A DNA stretch of 64,000 nt from Verrucomicrobiota bacterium (GCA_017309115.1 JAFLEF010000034.1:1-64000), one strand, 5' to 3'. Counted from the stretch's first letter, positions 33,058 to 42,369 are shown. Translations and numbers: made by a program. The notes: generated by a model from the letters alone, not told the origin.

Positions 33058-34311
33058 TTAGTTTTCGTCGAGACAGGTCACGCCAGGAAGGGGTGTTCCC
33101 TCCAAAAACTCCAGGCTGGCACCGCCGCCCGTGCTCATAAACGTCACCTTGTCGCCCAGTTTCGCTTTGTTGATCGCCTTCACCGAGTCGCCCCCACCGA
33201 TAATCGACTTGGCGCCGTTGGCCGTGGCAGCCGCCACGGCTTTGGCAACCGCCAGCGTGCCTTCGCCAAAGCGGGGATCTTCGAACATTCCCATCGGTCC
33301 GTTCCACAGAATGGTCCGAGCCGATTGGATGATCTGGGAAAAGCGGGCCGAGGTGGCAGGGCCGATATCAAAGCCTTCGCAATCCGCCGGAATATCCGTT
33401 TCGGTGTTCACCCGGGGGTTCACCGGCTCGAACACGGGCTTGCCCTTCTTGTTGAGCTTTCCGGTGTCCTTCAACTCGGCAATCACGTTGTCACTAGGAA
33501 GTTCGAACTGGACCTTGAGTTCCTTCGCCTTCGATTCGGCATCCAAGGCGGTATTGATGTGCTCCGGTTCGACCAGGGACTTCCCGGTCTTGTGGCCATG
33601 GGCGAGCTTGAAAGTGTAGGCCATTGCACCCCCGATCAGGATGGTGTCGGCCTTTTCCAGCAACCGATCGATCACCTTGATTTTATCCGAAACCTTGGCG
33701 CCCCCAAGGATCACTACAAACGGCCGAGCCGGAGCTTCGAGTTCGTCGCCCAGAAACTTTAGCTCCCGCTCCATGAGCAGTCCGGCTGCACATCGTCCAC
33801 CCCAGGCCGAAATGATCCGGGCCACCCCACAGGTAGAGGCATGAGCCCGATGAGCGGCGCCGAACGCGTCGTTGACGTAAGCGTCGGCCAAGACCGAAAG
33901 CCGGGCGGCAAAAACCGGGTCGTTCTCTTCTTCCTCGGCGTGAAAACGGACATTCTCCAGCAGGAGGATTTCACCGTTCTTTAGGGCTTTCGCGGCTGCT
34001 TCCGCTTTTTCACCGACACACTCGTCCACAAATTGGACTGGCTTACCAATCAACTCCGCCAGTTTCTCCGAAACGGGCCGCAGACTGAGGGAGGGTTCCC
34101 GCTTACCATCCGGCCGACCCAAATGCGCCGCGAGAATGATTCGCGCCCCCTTTTCCTGAAGCAGCTTCAAGGTGGGGAGCGTCTCCCGGATGCGGGTCGA
34201 ATCGTTGATGACCATTCGGCCATCCTTTTCTTCCATGGGGACGTTGTAATCCACGCGAACCAGCACGCGCTGGCCCGAGACCGAAAGGTCGCGAACGGTG
34301 AGTTTCGCCAT
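33058..34311 (-). CDS. pgk: Phosphoglycerate kinase
   Basis: 417 residues. N-terminal VRDLSVSGQRVLVRVDYNVPM; RETLPTLKLLQEKGARIILAAHLGRPDG; the LLLENVRFHAEEE segment; hinge GGAKVSDKIKV; C-terminal nucleotide motif GGGDSVKAINK. It makes ATP from 1,3-bisphosphoglycerate. It heads the pgk-tpiA-secG operon, with a 393-base upstream region containing a terminator and a hairpin chain. No gap gene is nearby. Confidence 0.97.
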   Translation of the reverse strand: MAKLTVRDLSVSGQRVLVRVDYNVPMEEKDGRMVINDSTRIRETLPTLKLLQEKGARIILAAHLGRPDGKREPSLSLRPVSEKLAELIGKPVQFVDECVGEKAEAAAKALKNGEILLLENVRFHAEEEENDPVFAARLSVLADAYVNDAFGAAHRAHASTCGVARIISAWGGRCAAGLLMERELKFLGDELEAPARPFVVILGGAKVSDKIKVIDRLLEKADTILIGGAMAYTFKLAHGHKTGKSLVEPEHINTALDAESKAKELKVQFELPSDNVIAELKDTGKLNKKGKPVFEPVNPRVNTETDIPADCEGFDIGPATSARFSQIIQSARTILWNGPMGMFEDPRFGEGTLAVAKAVAAATANGAKSIIGGGDSVKAINKAKLGDKVTFMSTGGGASLEFLEGTPLPGVTCLDEN

Positions 34312-34415
34312 AAATAGTTCCTTCGTTGAAGGAGCCTGAGGGTACGCACCGCAGCCGTTCCGGTGAAAGTGATTTTCCAGCGGTCAAGCCCGGTCAAACT
34401 GGGCTCCATGAAATC

Positions 34416-34442
34416 AAAAAGCGGGCACCTCACGGTGCCCGC
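34416..34442 (-). terminator. Rho-independent terminator upstream of pgk
   Basis: GCGGGCACC (34421-34429) and GGTGCCCGC (34434-34442) form a 9-bp stem with a TCAC loop, and the minus strand continues TTTTT (complement of 34416-34420). It stands 105 bases before pgk and 263 bases after mrpG, so it ends the Mrp transcript, a small RNA, or acts as an attenuator for pgk. Confidence 0.88.
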
Positions 34443-34593
34443 CTAACCCAAACAACCAAACTAACCTCCTTTACCAGAGTCGAAGACTCCGGAAGGGAAC
34501 AGAATGACAACCGTAGGATGCCGCTCCTGTTCCCGGGAACCAACGCCGCTTTACTTAGCGGTCGAGCCGATAGGTTCAACGCAAAAGTGAACC
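34443..34593 (-). ncRNA. Candidate structured RNA leader or small RNA upstream of pgk
   Basis: In the gene-free gap 34312-34704, minus strand, four hairpins follow one another and lead into the terminator: GGTTCA/TGAACC (34573-34593), CCGCT/AGCGG (34546-34561), CTGTTCCC/GGGAACAG (34495-34534, with a 24-base loop) and GAGTC/GACTC (34477-34489). Next comes a strong Shine-Dalgarno-like AAAGGAGG (complement of 34465-34472) with a TTG about 5 bases on that could start a short leader peptide (MVVWVRRAP) ending inside the terminator stem. No known family is recognised. Confidence 0.45.
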
Positions 34594-34704
34594 AAAGTGG
34601 CGAACCGCTGACGGTTTGTCCGCCATCACTCCCGCCAGACGAGGCAGTGTCCCAACCGAAGTCGCTGGATACTGCCCGTTTGCACACCAAACCGGCAAAA
34701 TCAG

Positions 34705-35067
34705 TCAGTCATCCCCCAAAACAGGGTCGCGGGGCGAGCCGCCACCTGCAACTTCCTGACCTTGGTCAATCGGCCGCATTCGCCACCGGGGAATTCCTTT
34801 CTCCCACGCCAACCTCGAGACTAGGTGGCTGCCCACGGGAACCGTCGCGAACTGGAACACCATCGCAAAAAACACCTTGAAACCAGCCGCCTCCACCCCC
34901 AGCGACACGCCCAGAGCCAGGAGGATCAAGAGGATGCCCAAGGTCGCTCCCTTGGCGACGGCATGGCCCTGACAAAACACATCGGGCAGGCGCGCGGCAC
35001 CAATGGCTCCGAGCAGAATGAAGGTAGTGCCCGCCAGCACTAGGGCGTTGATCAAAACCTCGTTCAT
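34705..35067 (-). CDS. mrpG: Mrp cation/proton antiporter subunit G
   Basis: 120 residues from ATG 35067, overlapping the mrpF stop (ATGA). Three membrane helices; family blocks GAIGAARLPDVFCQGHAVAKGATLG and the LVSRLA end of helix 3 match MrpG/MnhG (PhaG). The C-terminal tail of about 25 polar residues is extra. Last gene of the seven-gene Mrp operon. Confidence 0.93.
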   Translation of the reverse strand: MNEVLINALVLAGTTFILLGAIGAARLPDVFCQGHAVAKGATLGILLILLALGVSLGVEAAGFKVFFAMVFQFATVPVGSHLVSRLAWEKGIPRWRMRPIDQGQEVAGGGSPRDPVLGDD

Positions 35068-35372
35068 AAACGCTTCTCCGACCCGTCCCGCTCGGCGGTC
35101 TCTCCCTGCCCTTCCAACGTGCGACGCAAGTACTGGGTGAATGCCACCGTGCCGACAAATCCCAGCAGGGTAAAAACGAGGATCAACTCCAGGTATTCCG
35201 TCGTCTTCCAATGCAGCGACAACAGCGCCATCCATCCCACGACGGAAATCGTAACCACGTCGAAGGCGACGATGCGGTTCAACACACTGGGACCGCGAAC
35301 GAGTCGCCAGAGTCCGAGGACAACAGCTGCCGCCAGCCCCACCGAGGCCAACTGAAAGACGGACTCGCTCAT
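35064..35372 (-). CDS. mrpF: Mrp cation/proton antiporter subunit F
   Basis: 102 residues, three helices: VGLAAAVVLGLWRLVRGPSVLNRIVAFDV, the MrpF/PhaF signature with R-G-P-S and D. Overlaps neighbours by ATGA at both ends. Confidence 0.93.
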   Translation of the reverse strand: MSESVFQLASVGLAAAVVLGLWRLVRGPSVLNRIVAFDVVTISVVGWMALLSLHWKTTEYLELILVFTLLGFVGTVAFTQYLRRTLEGQGETAERDGSEKRL

Positions 35373-35845
35373 CGGGTGAAGGCCAGCAGGGGAGCCCGCA
35401 AACTCCGGTCAATCGAGGCCCGAACTTGGGCCGGGTCTCGCGCGTCGAAGGCATGCAGGGTCAACCGACTCCAATCCTCCGAGACCCCCACCGTCGTCGT
35501 CCCGGGCGTCAGGGTTATACAGTGGGACAAAACCAGAATCTCAAACGGCGTGAGTCCCGAGACGTCGTAGGTCAGCAAATTGGGATACAGGTCCTGCTGG
35601 CGCCCAAAGAGAACCGCCCGAGCCATGACCCAGTTGGAGATCAGAAACTCCCGGGCAAACGCTCCCAGAAAACGAACCAGGGCCACGCTCCGACGGAGAT
35701 AACCCGTGTCCGGCAGTACGGATTGAAACAACCAGAGAAAGCTGAATCCCATGAGGTAGCCCACGCCAAAACTCACCACTGAGCCGCTGCCACCGAGAAA
35801 GAGCCAGAGCAACGCCATGATCAGATTGAGGACAAAGAGCATCAT
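35369..35845 (-). CDS. mrpE: Mrp cation/proton antiporter subunit E
   Basis: 158 residues. N-terminal two helices, then the cytoplasmic domain with NLLTYDVSGLTPFEILVLSHCITLTPGTT, the conserved MrpE block (S-x-x-x-T-P-G-T). ATGA overlaps with mrpD upstream and mrpF downstream. Confidence 0.93.
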   Translation of the reverse strand: MMLFVLNLIMALLWLFLGGSGSVVSFGVGYLMGFSFLWLFQSVLPDTGYLRRSVALVRFLGAFAREFLISNWVMARAVLFGRQQDLYPNLLTYDVSGLTPFEILVLSHCITLTPGTTTVGVSEDWSRLTLHAFDARDPAQVRASIDRSLRAPLLAFTR

Positions 35846-37356
35846 GGGTTCAGGCCCTTCGCTTTAACTTCGGCCAGGGTTTTCTGAACCGCGAGGGCAT
35901 AACCTGGCTGGTCCATCGCCGTGGCCGTAGCCTGCTGCGCCAATCGGAACACGCCTTCCACTCCAAACCCAATCATCAGGGAGATCACTGTCAGCCCGGT
36001 CACCACCGCAGCCATCGGCCGCCACCGGGAGTCGTTCACCTGAACGGTCACTGATTCATCCTCCCGCCAAAACGGTCCCAGCCAAATCTTCAACATGCTG
36101 AACAGGGTCAGCACGCTCGCCACCAGTGAAACCGCCACCAGGACGTATTCCTTCAGTTCCAAGCCGGCCACCAAAATCAGGTACTTGCCCCAGAAGCCGC
36201 TGAGCGGTGGAAGCCCGGCCAGCGACATCGCCTGCGCCAGGAACAACACACCCACCCACGGCGTCACCCGCCACAAATTGGCTCCGCGGTCCAGGTCATC
36301 GGTCTTGTTGAGGACCAGGACGATCCCGCTCAGAAGAAACAGGGACGATTTCACCACGATGTGATGGACGATATACACCACGGCCGCCGCCAGGGACAAC
36401 GGCGTGAACAAGCCAATCGCCAGGATCATGAACCCCACCTGACTCAGAATGTGGAAGGAAAGGATGCCCCGGACGTAATTCCGGGAGATCGCTCCCAGCA
36501 CGCCCAGCAGCATCGTCAGCCCCGCCATCCAGGCCAGCAACCCATGCACAAACGCCAGGTCATGCGGCAAAACCGTCGTCAGCATCCGGAAAATCACATA
36601 GATCCCCACCTTGGTCAGCATGCCCGCGTACAACGCCGCCAACGGCAACGGCAGGGTCGGATAACTGTTCGGCAACCAGTGGTAGAGCGGAAACACCCCC
36701 GCCTTGAGGGCGAACACCACCATCAGCAACAACACCACCGCCAGCAGCCGCGGATCCGAGGACATGCCTGCAGTCACCTGGGCCAGCTCCGAGTAATTCA
36801 ACGTTCCCGTCAGCGCATACACCAAACCCGCCGCGGCGAGAAACAACGCGCTTCCGACCAGGTTCACTGCGATGTAGGGATAGGCTTGTTTGATGTCCCA
36901 GTTATCCGCCTCCAACGTGAGCAGCGCGTAGGACGAAATAAGCATAACCTCAAACGCAACGAATAGGTTGAACAAGTCGCCCGTGATGAACGCGAGGTTG
37001 ATTCCCATAACCAGGAACTGCACGAGGGGCAGCCGTAGCGGATGTTCCCAACGCACCGGCAGTTCGAAGAATCCGTAAATCAAACACGCCAGCGACGTCA
37101 GTCCCGACAGCGTGAGCATCAGGGCCGCGAGCAGATCAATCGACAGCACAATCCCGTACGGCACCGCCCATCGTCCGACGGGAAGAATGAACCATCCTCC
37201 TTCCGCGAGCCGGACCACCAAGCCCATCGCCAAGCCCAGTTGAGCCGCCGCCGAACCCGCCGCCAGCATTCGCCGGGCTGGACTGGGTCGTCCCCACAAC
37301 AGCAATCCCACCGCCGTCAGCAAGGGCAGCAACACCGGAAGCACCACCGCGTTCAT
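35842..37356 (-). CDS. mrpD: Mrp cation/proton antiporter subunit D (NuoM/N-like)
   Basis: 504 residues from ATG 37356, overlapping the mrpC stop. About 14 membrane helices of the proton-translocating NuoL/M/N type; conserved Glu in FVAFEVMLISSYALLTLE and Lys in the ALKAGVFPLYHWLPNSYPTLP block (discontinuous helix 7). Ion-pumping core subunit homologous to Complex I antiporter-like subunits. Confidence 0.95.
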   Translation of the reverse strand: MNAVVLPVLLPLLTAVGLLLWGRPSPARRMLAAGSAAAQLGLAMGLVVRLAEGGWFILPVGRWAVPYGIVLSIDLLAALMLTLSGLTSLACLIYGFFELPVRWEHPLRLPLVQFLVMGINLAFITGDLFNLFVAFEVMLISSYALLTLEADNWDIKQAYPYIAVNLVGSALFLAAAGLVYALTGTLNYSELAQVTAGMSSDPRLLAVVLLLMVVFALKAGVFPLYHWLPNSYPTLPLPLAALYAGMLTKVGIYVIFRMLTTVLPHDLAFVHGLLAWMAGLTMLLGVLGAISRNYVRGILSFHILSQVGFMILAIGLFTPLSLAAAVVYIVHHIVVKSSLFLLSGIVLVLNKTDDLDRGANLWRVTPWVGVLFLAQAMSLAGLPPLSGFWGKYLILVAGLELKEYVLVAVSLVASVLTLFSMLKIWLGPFWREDESVTVQVNDSRWRPMAAVVTGLTVISLMIGFGVEGVFRLAQQATATAMDQPGYALAVQKTLAEVKAKGLNP

Positions 37357-37709
37357 GACGGATCCTCCGGAGGTTTGGAGGGACCGTAGAGATCCGCCGC
37401 ATTCGTGGTCTGATGGTCGAGAAACAACCGATACAGAAGCACCACGAGATACGCCGTGACGCCGAAGCCAATCACAATCGCCGTCAGGATCAGGGCCTGC
37501 GGCAACGGATCCACCCGGGCGCCAGATTCCCCCGTCATCAGCGGCGCCAGCTTCCGGGACGGTTCGCCGGACATCGCGAGGATCAGCAGGTTGACTGCGT
37601 TGGACAGGATGATGAATCCGAAGAGGATTTTGACGAAGCTCCGTTGCAAAATCAGGAACGTGCCACAGGCAAACAGCACTCCGACCAGGATGGACGTGTC
37701 GAGTTGCAT
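37353..37709 (-). CDS. mrpC: Mrp cation/proton antiporter subunit C (NuoK-like)
   Basis: 118 residues, three helices, NuoK-like: LQRSFVKILFGFIILSNAVNLLIL with the conserved polar residues, then ALILTAIVIGFGVTAYLVVLL. It starts 2 bases after the mrpB stop and overlaps mrpD by ATGA. Confidence 0.94.
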   Translation of the reverse strand: MQLDTSILVGVLFACGTFLILQRSFVKILFGFIILSNAVNLLILAMSGEPSRKLAPLMTGESGARVDPLPQALILTAIVIGFGVTAYLVVLLYRLFLDHQTTNAADLYGPSKPPEDPS

Positions 37710-37711
37710 GG

Positions 37712-38254
37712 TCAGTTTCGGGGCTCCTGATCGCGGGTATCAAGTCCCACCGGCGCGGTGTCCTCAATCGGCGTTTCCACCGCGGACGCAAACCGGGCTT
37801 GGTCCTCGGGCGAAAGGGCCCGACCCAGCAAGGTGGAATTGGCGAGGGTGAATCCCAGTTTGCTGCCGATCCCAACGACCAATAGGTAAACTCCGGTGTC
37901 GAACAGCAGCGGAGTTCCCAGCGCTGTCTTTCCCAGAATGGGCAGAGTGACGTACTCCGTGAACTGTTCCAGGAATGGCCGCCCAAATAACGCCGGCGCC
38001 CAGCCCGAGAGCGCCGCCAGCAGCAATCCGCCCGCCGCCAGTCTGATCGGTTCGATCGGCAGAAATCGTCCCGCGCGTTCCGGACCGAAAGCCAGCATCA
38101 GCAACACCAGTGAAATGGCCGTAGCGAGGCCGCCAATGAAGCCTCCGCCGGGTGCGTTGTGACCGCGCAGCAGCAGATAGACCGCAAAGACGTTGACCAA
38201 GAAAAAGGCCCCGACAGCCACGGTCCTAAGAATGGGGTCACGACCCGATGTCAT
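37712..38254 (-). CDS. mrpB: Mrp cation/proton antiporter subunit B
   Basis: 180 residues from ATG 38254 (overlaps the mrpA stop). Four helices; GHNAPGGGFIGGLATAISLVLLMLAFG is the MnhB signature, followed by LAAGGLLLAALSG and a C-terminal charged tail. Separate from, and additional to, the MrpB-like domain fused to the end of MrpA. Confidence 0.94.
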   Translation of the reverse strand: MTSGRDPILRTVAVGAFFLVNVFAVYLLLRGHNAPGGGFIGGLATAISLVLLMLAFGPERAGRFLPIEPIRLAAGGLLLAALSGWAPALFGRPFLEQFTEYVTLPILGKTALGTPLLFDTGVYLLVVGIGSKLGFTLANSTLLGRALSPEDQARFASAVETPIEDTAPVGLDTRDQEPRN

Positions 38255-40686
38255 GATTTTTCCTCCCCGTGGTGCACCCCGAATCCGGGCGGCCCCTTCT
38301 CGGCCTGTTTCCACTCGGTCGCGGTCCGCCGGTACCGTAGGAACAGACCCAGACAGCCCAAGGTCGCAACCAACAAAACGGTAATCTCTCCCAAGGTATC
38401 AAAGCCGCGGAAATCGATCAGAATGGTATTTACGGCATTGTCGCCTTTGGCCAGCGGCCGAGTCATTTGCAGAAAATCCGGGCCCATCGGTTTGGAGCTG
38501 GGCCAAGCCGTCACCAGCAACATGAGCGTGGTCATCAGGGTGCCGGTTAGTACGGCCAGAACGGCGGCGTAAATCTTGCGGGGACTGAAGCCCCGGTCTT
38601 CTTCCTCACATTCTTCGGCGGTCCGGGGAAACCGCCCCAGCAGGAGCAACACGAGAACCAGCGAGATCGTCTCCACGAGCACCTGGGTCAGTGCCAAATC
38701 CGGAGCCCGGTACAACACGTAGAAGAAGGTCGTCAAAAACCCGGCCAGCGAGAGCGAGATCAAGCGCGTGGTCCAACGCCGCAAAAACACCGCTCCCAAG
38801 GTGGTCAACGCAATCAATAGGGCCGAAAGCGCCCGCAAGGGCTCGAAAGCGTGCTCCGAAACCCGAACCGGAAACTCCTCAATCAGTTTTCCCACGCTCG
38901 AATTAAAATTCCACAGCAGCGAACCACCCACGAGGACCACCGTGAAGGTCAGAACAATCTTCAGGTAGTGCAGCGGCGAGTCCGAACCCACCGCGCGCGT
39001 GATCACCTTTGCAGCACTCGATATCCCATCGACGAGCACGTCGAAGGCGAGATCAAAGCGACTCCACCGGGGCAATCGCACCCAGTTCCAACCCACCCGA
39101 TTGACCGCGAAATACACCGCCGCTCCCAAGGCGACGATGCCGGTGCTAACCAATAACTCTCGGTTCAATCCATGCCACAAGGCCAGCGGAACGGCCGCCG
39201 GCAAATGCAACCCGGCTACGTCCAGATAGCGAATCGGACTCACCGCGAGTCCCGGCATCACGCCCAGCACCAACGCCGCAACCGCCAGGAGTGCCGGGGG
39301 CAGCAAAAGCATCCGGGACGGCCGGTGAAAATGGTCGATCACCGCCGCGGACTCCCGGCCCAGAAACACCTGAACAAAGAGATGCGCCGAAAACATGACC
39401 TTCGCCACGGAAGTGATCAGCACACAGACCAACGCAAACATTCCCAAACCGCCAAATGCCGCGGGCGCGTGGAAGATTTCCTTCAGCATGACCTCTTTGC
39501 TGATGAATCCCGTGGTCAGCGGCAATCCGGCCATCGTGGCACACAAGACCGCGGTCAGCACTGCCAACCCAGGATCCCGCCGCGCCAACCCACCCAATAA
39601 CCGGATGTCCCGGGTTCCCGTCGCATGGTCGATAATGCCTACCACCATGAACAAACCACCCTTGTAGAACACGTGGTTGAGAATATGGAGGTAGTCGTAC
39701 TCAATCTCGCCTCGGGTCGCCAACCCGTAGTACCCGATCAGAAACCCCAGCTGACTGATCGTCGAATACGCCAGCAGCGCCTTCAGATCGGTGGAGAGCA
39801 ACGCCAGAATCGCGGCGAAGGTCATCGTGAAGAACGCGATCCCGGAGAGCATCGGCGCCCACCATTCATTATTCGAAAACAGCGGGAACAGTCGGGCGCA
39901 CAGGAAGACACCCAACTTCACCATCGTCGCGGAATGCAGGTAGGCGCTGACCGGAGTGGGCGCCGCCATCGCGTTCGGAAGCCAGAAGTGAAAAGGAAAC
40001 TGCGCCGATTTGCCCAGCGCACCCACCAACATCAGGACCATCGCCGCCGTGGTCAGACTCCGGTCGGTTCCCACCAGGGGCGCGCGCAGGAGCGTTTGGA
40101 GATCGAACGTCCCGGTGAGTTGCCGCACCAAAATCACTCCCGCCAACAGGCACAACCCGGTTCCTCCCGTCACCAGCAGGGCCATTCGTGCTCCGCGCCG
40201 GGATGATTCCGTAGCGTGGGAGAATCCGATGAGAAGAAACGAAGCCAGCCCGGTCAGCTCCCAGAAGACGAACAGGAGCAGCAGATTGTCCGCGAACACC
40301 GTGCCCAGCATCGCGGTCATGAACAGAAGCAGATAGGCGTAGAACCGGCCGTGATGCCGGTAATGGTCATCCAGGTATGCCCGGGCGTAGAAGACGATCA
40401 GGAATCCCATCCCGGTCACGATCAGCCCAAAGAACAGCGAAAGACCATCAACGAGGAAGGCCAATTCCAGGCCCAGACTGGGGGCCCACGGCCAGCGCAC
40501 CACCAAATTGGGCTGGGGACCGACCTGGATCGCCACCGCCAGCAACGCCAGACCGCACGCGGCGGGAACACCCAAAGCCAGCCAACCGGTGGAGGGTCCC
40601 AGCCGCCGACCCGCCAGCGCCATTAACGGCGCCGCCAGCAACGGAAGGAACACCGCCAACAACAGCAAGGCAGGCAGCGCGTTCAT
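38251..40686 (-). CDS. mrpA: Mrp cation/proton antiporter subunit A (NuoL-like)
   Basis: 811 residues from ATG 40686 (the in-frame ATG at 40755 lacks context). About 20 helices: the NuoL-like core with LLFVFWELTGLASFLLIGF (Glu) and the AQFPFHFWLPNAMAAPTPVSAYLHSATMVK block containing the key Lys, then a DUF4040/MbhE-like part (LISLSLAGFLTTFFYVLYRAPDLALTQVLVETISLVLVLL). It carries the main proton path of the complex. First gene of the operon; the Ca/Na antiporter gene ends 93 bases upstream. Confidence 0.95.
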   Translation of the reverse strand: MNALPALLLLAVFLPLLAAPLMALAGRRLGPSTGWLALGVPAACGLALLAVAIQVGPQPNLVVRWPWAPSLGLELAFLVDGLSLFFGLIVTGMGFLIVFYARAYLDDHYRHHGRFYAYLLLFMTAMLGTVFADNLLLLFVFWELTGLASFLLIGFSHATESSRRGARMALLVTGGTGLCLLAGVILVRQLTGTFDLQTLLRAPLVGTDRSLTTAAMVLMLVGALGKSAQFPFHFWLPNAMAAPTPVSAYLHSATMVKLGVFLCARLFPLFSNNEWWAPMLSGIAFFTMTFAAILALLSTDLKALLAYSTISQLGFLIGYYGLATRGEIEYDYLHILNHVFYKGGLFMVVGIIDHATGTRDIRLLGGLARRDPGLAVLTAVLCATMAGLPLTTGFISKEVMLKEIFHAPAAFGGLGMFALVCVLITSVAKVMFSAHLFVQVFLGRESAAVIDHFHRPSRMLLLPPALLAVAALVLGVMPGLAVSPIRYLDVAGLHLPAAVPLALWHGLNRELLVSTGIVALGAAVYFAVNRVGWNWVRLPRWSRFDLAFDVLVDGISSAAKVITRAVGSDSPLHYLKIVLTFTVVLVGGSLLWNFNSSVGKLIEEFPVRVSEHAFEPLRALSALLIALTTLGAVFLRRWTTRLISLSLAGFLTTFFYVLYRAPDLALTQVLVETISLVLVLLLLGRFPRTAEECEEEDRGFSPRKIYAAVLAVLTGTLMTTLMLLVTAWPSSKPMGPDFLQMTRPLAKGDNAVNTILIDFRGFDTLGEITVLLVATLGCLGLFLRYRRTATEWKQAEKGPPGFGVHHGEEKS

Positions 40687-40779
40687 GAGGCGCCACTCTG
40701 CGAGGAGATTGTGGAGTCGGCCAGCCCAACCGCATCGATCCGCCGCTTGTACCAAAACTTCGAACGAATTCCGGCCGAT

Positions 40780-41727
40780 TCAGCGAGGCCAGAGCACAAC
40801 GAGATAACCCAGATATACTGCGACCAACACTCCGCCCTCCCACCGGGAGACTTTCAATCCACTCCACAGCAGCGGCAGCAGAGCCACAGACAGGGCCATC
40901 GCCAGATACAAATCCCGGGGCAGAATTCCGGTGCCTTCCAAGGGACGAACCAATCCCGCCACGCCCAGAATCCCCAGGATGTTGAAGATATTGGAACCGA
41001 TGACATTTCCGAGGGCGATGTCCGGCTGCCGCTTCAGGGCAGCTACAATCGAGGTTGCCAGTTCGGGCATGCTGGTTCCGGCGGCGACAATGGTCAGGCC
41101 GATCACCGCTTCGCTGACTCCCAGTCCCCGCGCGAGACTGACGGAGTTGTCCACCAGCAAACGCGACCCGACGATCAAAACGGCCAAGCCTCCAGCGATC
41201 AGACCCAAATCCGCGCCCAAGCCTCGGGTTTCGTGCGGCACTCCCTCCGAGTACTCCGCGGACACAGCCGCGCTGGTCTGACGTCGGGCCTGCCACACGT
41301 TGCCGACGGTATAAATCACCAACAACAGCAGGAAAACCCCGGCTTCCCATCGTTCGATTCGCCGATCCCAGAACAGCAGCGGCAACAAGAGACTGACAGC
41401 CACCAAGACGGGTCCATCAACCTTGAGTAACTGGAACTGAACCCGCAGCGGACAAACCAGCGCAGCGGTCCCGAGAATGATGGCGACATTGAAAATGTTG
41501 GAACCTACCACATTGCCAATCGCCAAGTCGCCTTGGCCCGACCAGGCCGCCTTGATGCTCACGACCATCTCAGGAGCGCTGGTCCCGAAGGCCACCACGG
41601 TCAATCCCACGACCACCGGAGTCAGTCCCAGTCGCAATGCCAAGGACGCTCCCCCCTTCACCAACCATTCCGCGCCGAAGTAAAGGAGCACCAAACTGAC
41701 CAGAATGAGTGAGATTTCGACAAGCAT
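40780..41727 (-). CDS. Calcium/sodium antiporter (CaCA family, YrbG-like)
   Basis: 315 residues from ATG 41727. Two inverted repeats of five helices, each with the alpha-repeat GNVVGSNIFNVAII / GNVIGSNIFNILGI and GTSAPEMVVS / GTSMPELATS blocks, which form the ion site. Exchanges Ca2+ for Na+ (or H+). Placed just before mrpA on the same strand, so it may be co-expressed; with Mrp restoring Na+ export the pair could work in one sodium cycle. That is inference. Confidence 0.93.
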   Translation of the reverse strand: MLVEISLILVSLVLLYFGAEWLVKGGASLALRLGLTPVVVGLTVVAFGTSAPEMVVSIKAAWSGQGDLAIGNVVGSNIFNVAIILGTAALVCPLRVQFQLLKVDGPVLVAVSLLLPLLFWDRRIERWEAGVFLLLLVIYTVGNVWQARRQTSAAVSAEYSEGVPHETRGLGADLGLIAGGLAVLIVGSRLLVDNSVSLARGLGVSEAVIGLTIVAAGTSMPELATSIVAALKRQPDIALGNVIGSNIFNILGILGVAGLVRPLEGTGILPRDLYLAMALSVALLPLLWSGLKVSRWEGGVLVAVYLGYLVVLWPR

Positions 41728-41904
41728 GAGGACCAGAGTAAGGAATCGGACTGAACAAAATTTTGGGACGCGATTGTGCCATCCGTCGTCAGCCCAGCAA
41801 TCAGGAGTCGGGTGGAAGTCCATCGGAAGATTTCCAAATCAGGCGTCGAGCTGGACTGAGGGCTGGCCTCCGGGGAACGATGGCGGCTCATTCGTCGTTG
41901 GCAC

Positions 41905-42369
41905 ATGCAACCGCTCCCGCACACCCGCCATTGTTTCGTCTGCGGACTTCACAACACCGCCGGGCTGAAACTCGACTTCGCTACCGACCTCCAAGTCGTC
42001 GAAACGCGCTTTCGCTTCCGGGTGGAACACTGCGGGTTCCTGGAAACAGTGCATGGGGGCCTGATTGGCACCGTCCTCGACGAGGTGATGGTTTGGGCTG
42101 TGGGAGTTCGTTCCGGACAATTGACCTACTGCGCAGAAATGAACGTTCGCTACCAGCGGCCAACTCCTCCGGAGGTCGAACTGACGGCCCGAGGGGAACT
42201 GGTCGAAGACAAACGCGGCCGCTTGTTCCTTGCCAAGGGTTCCCTTTGGAACAGCACCGGCGATCTGCTCGCGGAGTCCACCGGAAAGTACCTTCCAGTT
42301 CCGGCCACTCTCCAGCCCCAGCTGAAGTCCGACTTCCTGGAATCCCCCGACTGGATCTTTCGTCGTTAA
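41905..42369 (+). CDS. Hot-dog fold thioesterase (PaaI-like)
   Basis: 154 residues. N-terminal HCFVCGLHNTAGLKLDF, typical of single-domain hot-dog thioesterases, then CGFLETVHGGLIGTVLDEVMVWAV with the HGG catalytic block, and the MNVRYQRPTPPEVELTARGELVE strand pair. Probable acyl-CoA hydrolase; substrate unknown. Its end overlaps by 4 bases the end of the convergent squalene/phytoene synthase gene. Confidence 0.86.
   Translation: MQPLPHTRHCFVCGLHNTAGLKLDFATDLQVVETRFRFRVEHCGFLETVHGGLIGTVLDEVMVWAVGVRSGQLTYCAEMNVRYQRPTPPEVELTARGELVEDKRGRLFLAKGSLWNSTGDLLAESTGKYLPVPATLQPQLKSDFLESPDWIFRR

Noticed and set aside
34470..34502. SRP-RNA-like CCGGAAGG with TTTACCAG nearby on the plus strand
   Set aside because: The 3' side reads GGGAACAG, not GGAAGCAG, the 5' strand of the loop does not fit, and the closing stem instead pairs as GAGTC-GAA-GACTC. 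Not a 4.5S RNA.
40448..41350. 300-codon minus-strand frame bridging mrpA and the Ca/Na antiporter
   Set aside because: Overlaps the conserved helices of both genes in another frame and has no membrane pattern or motif.
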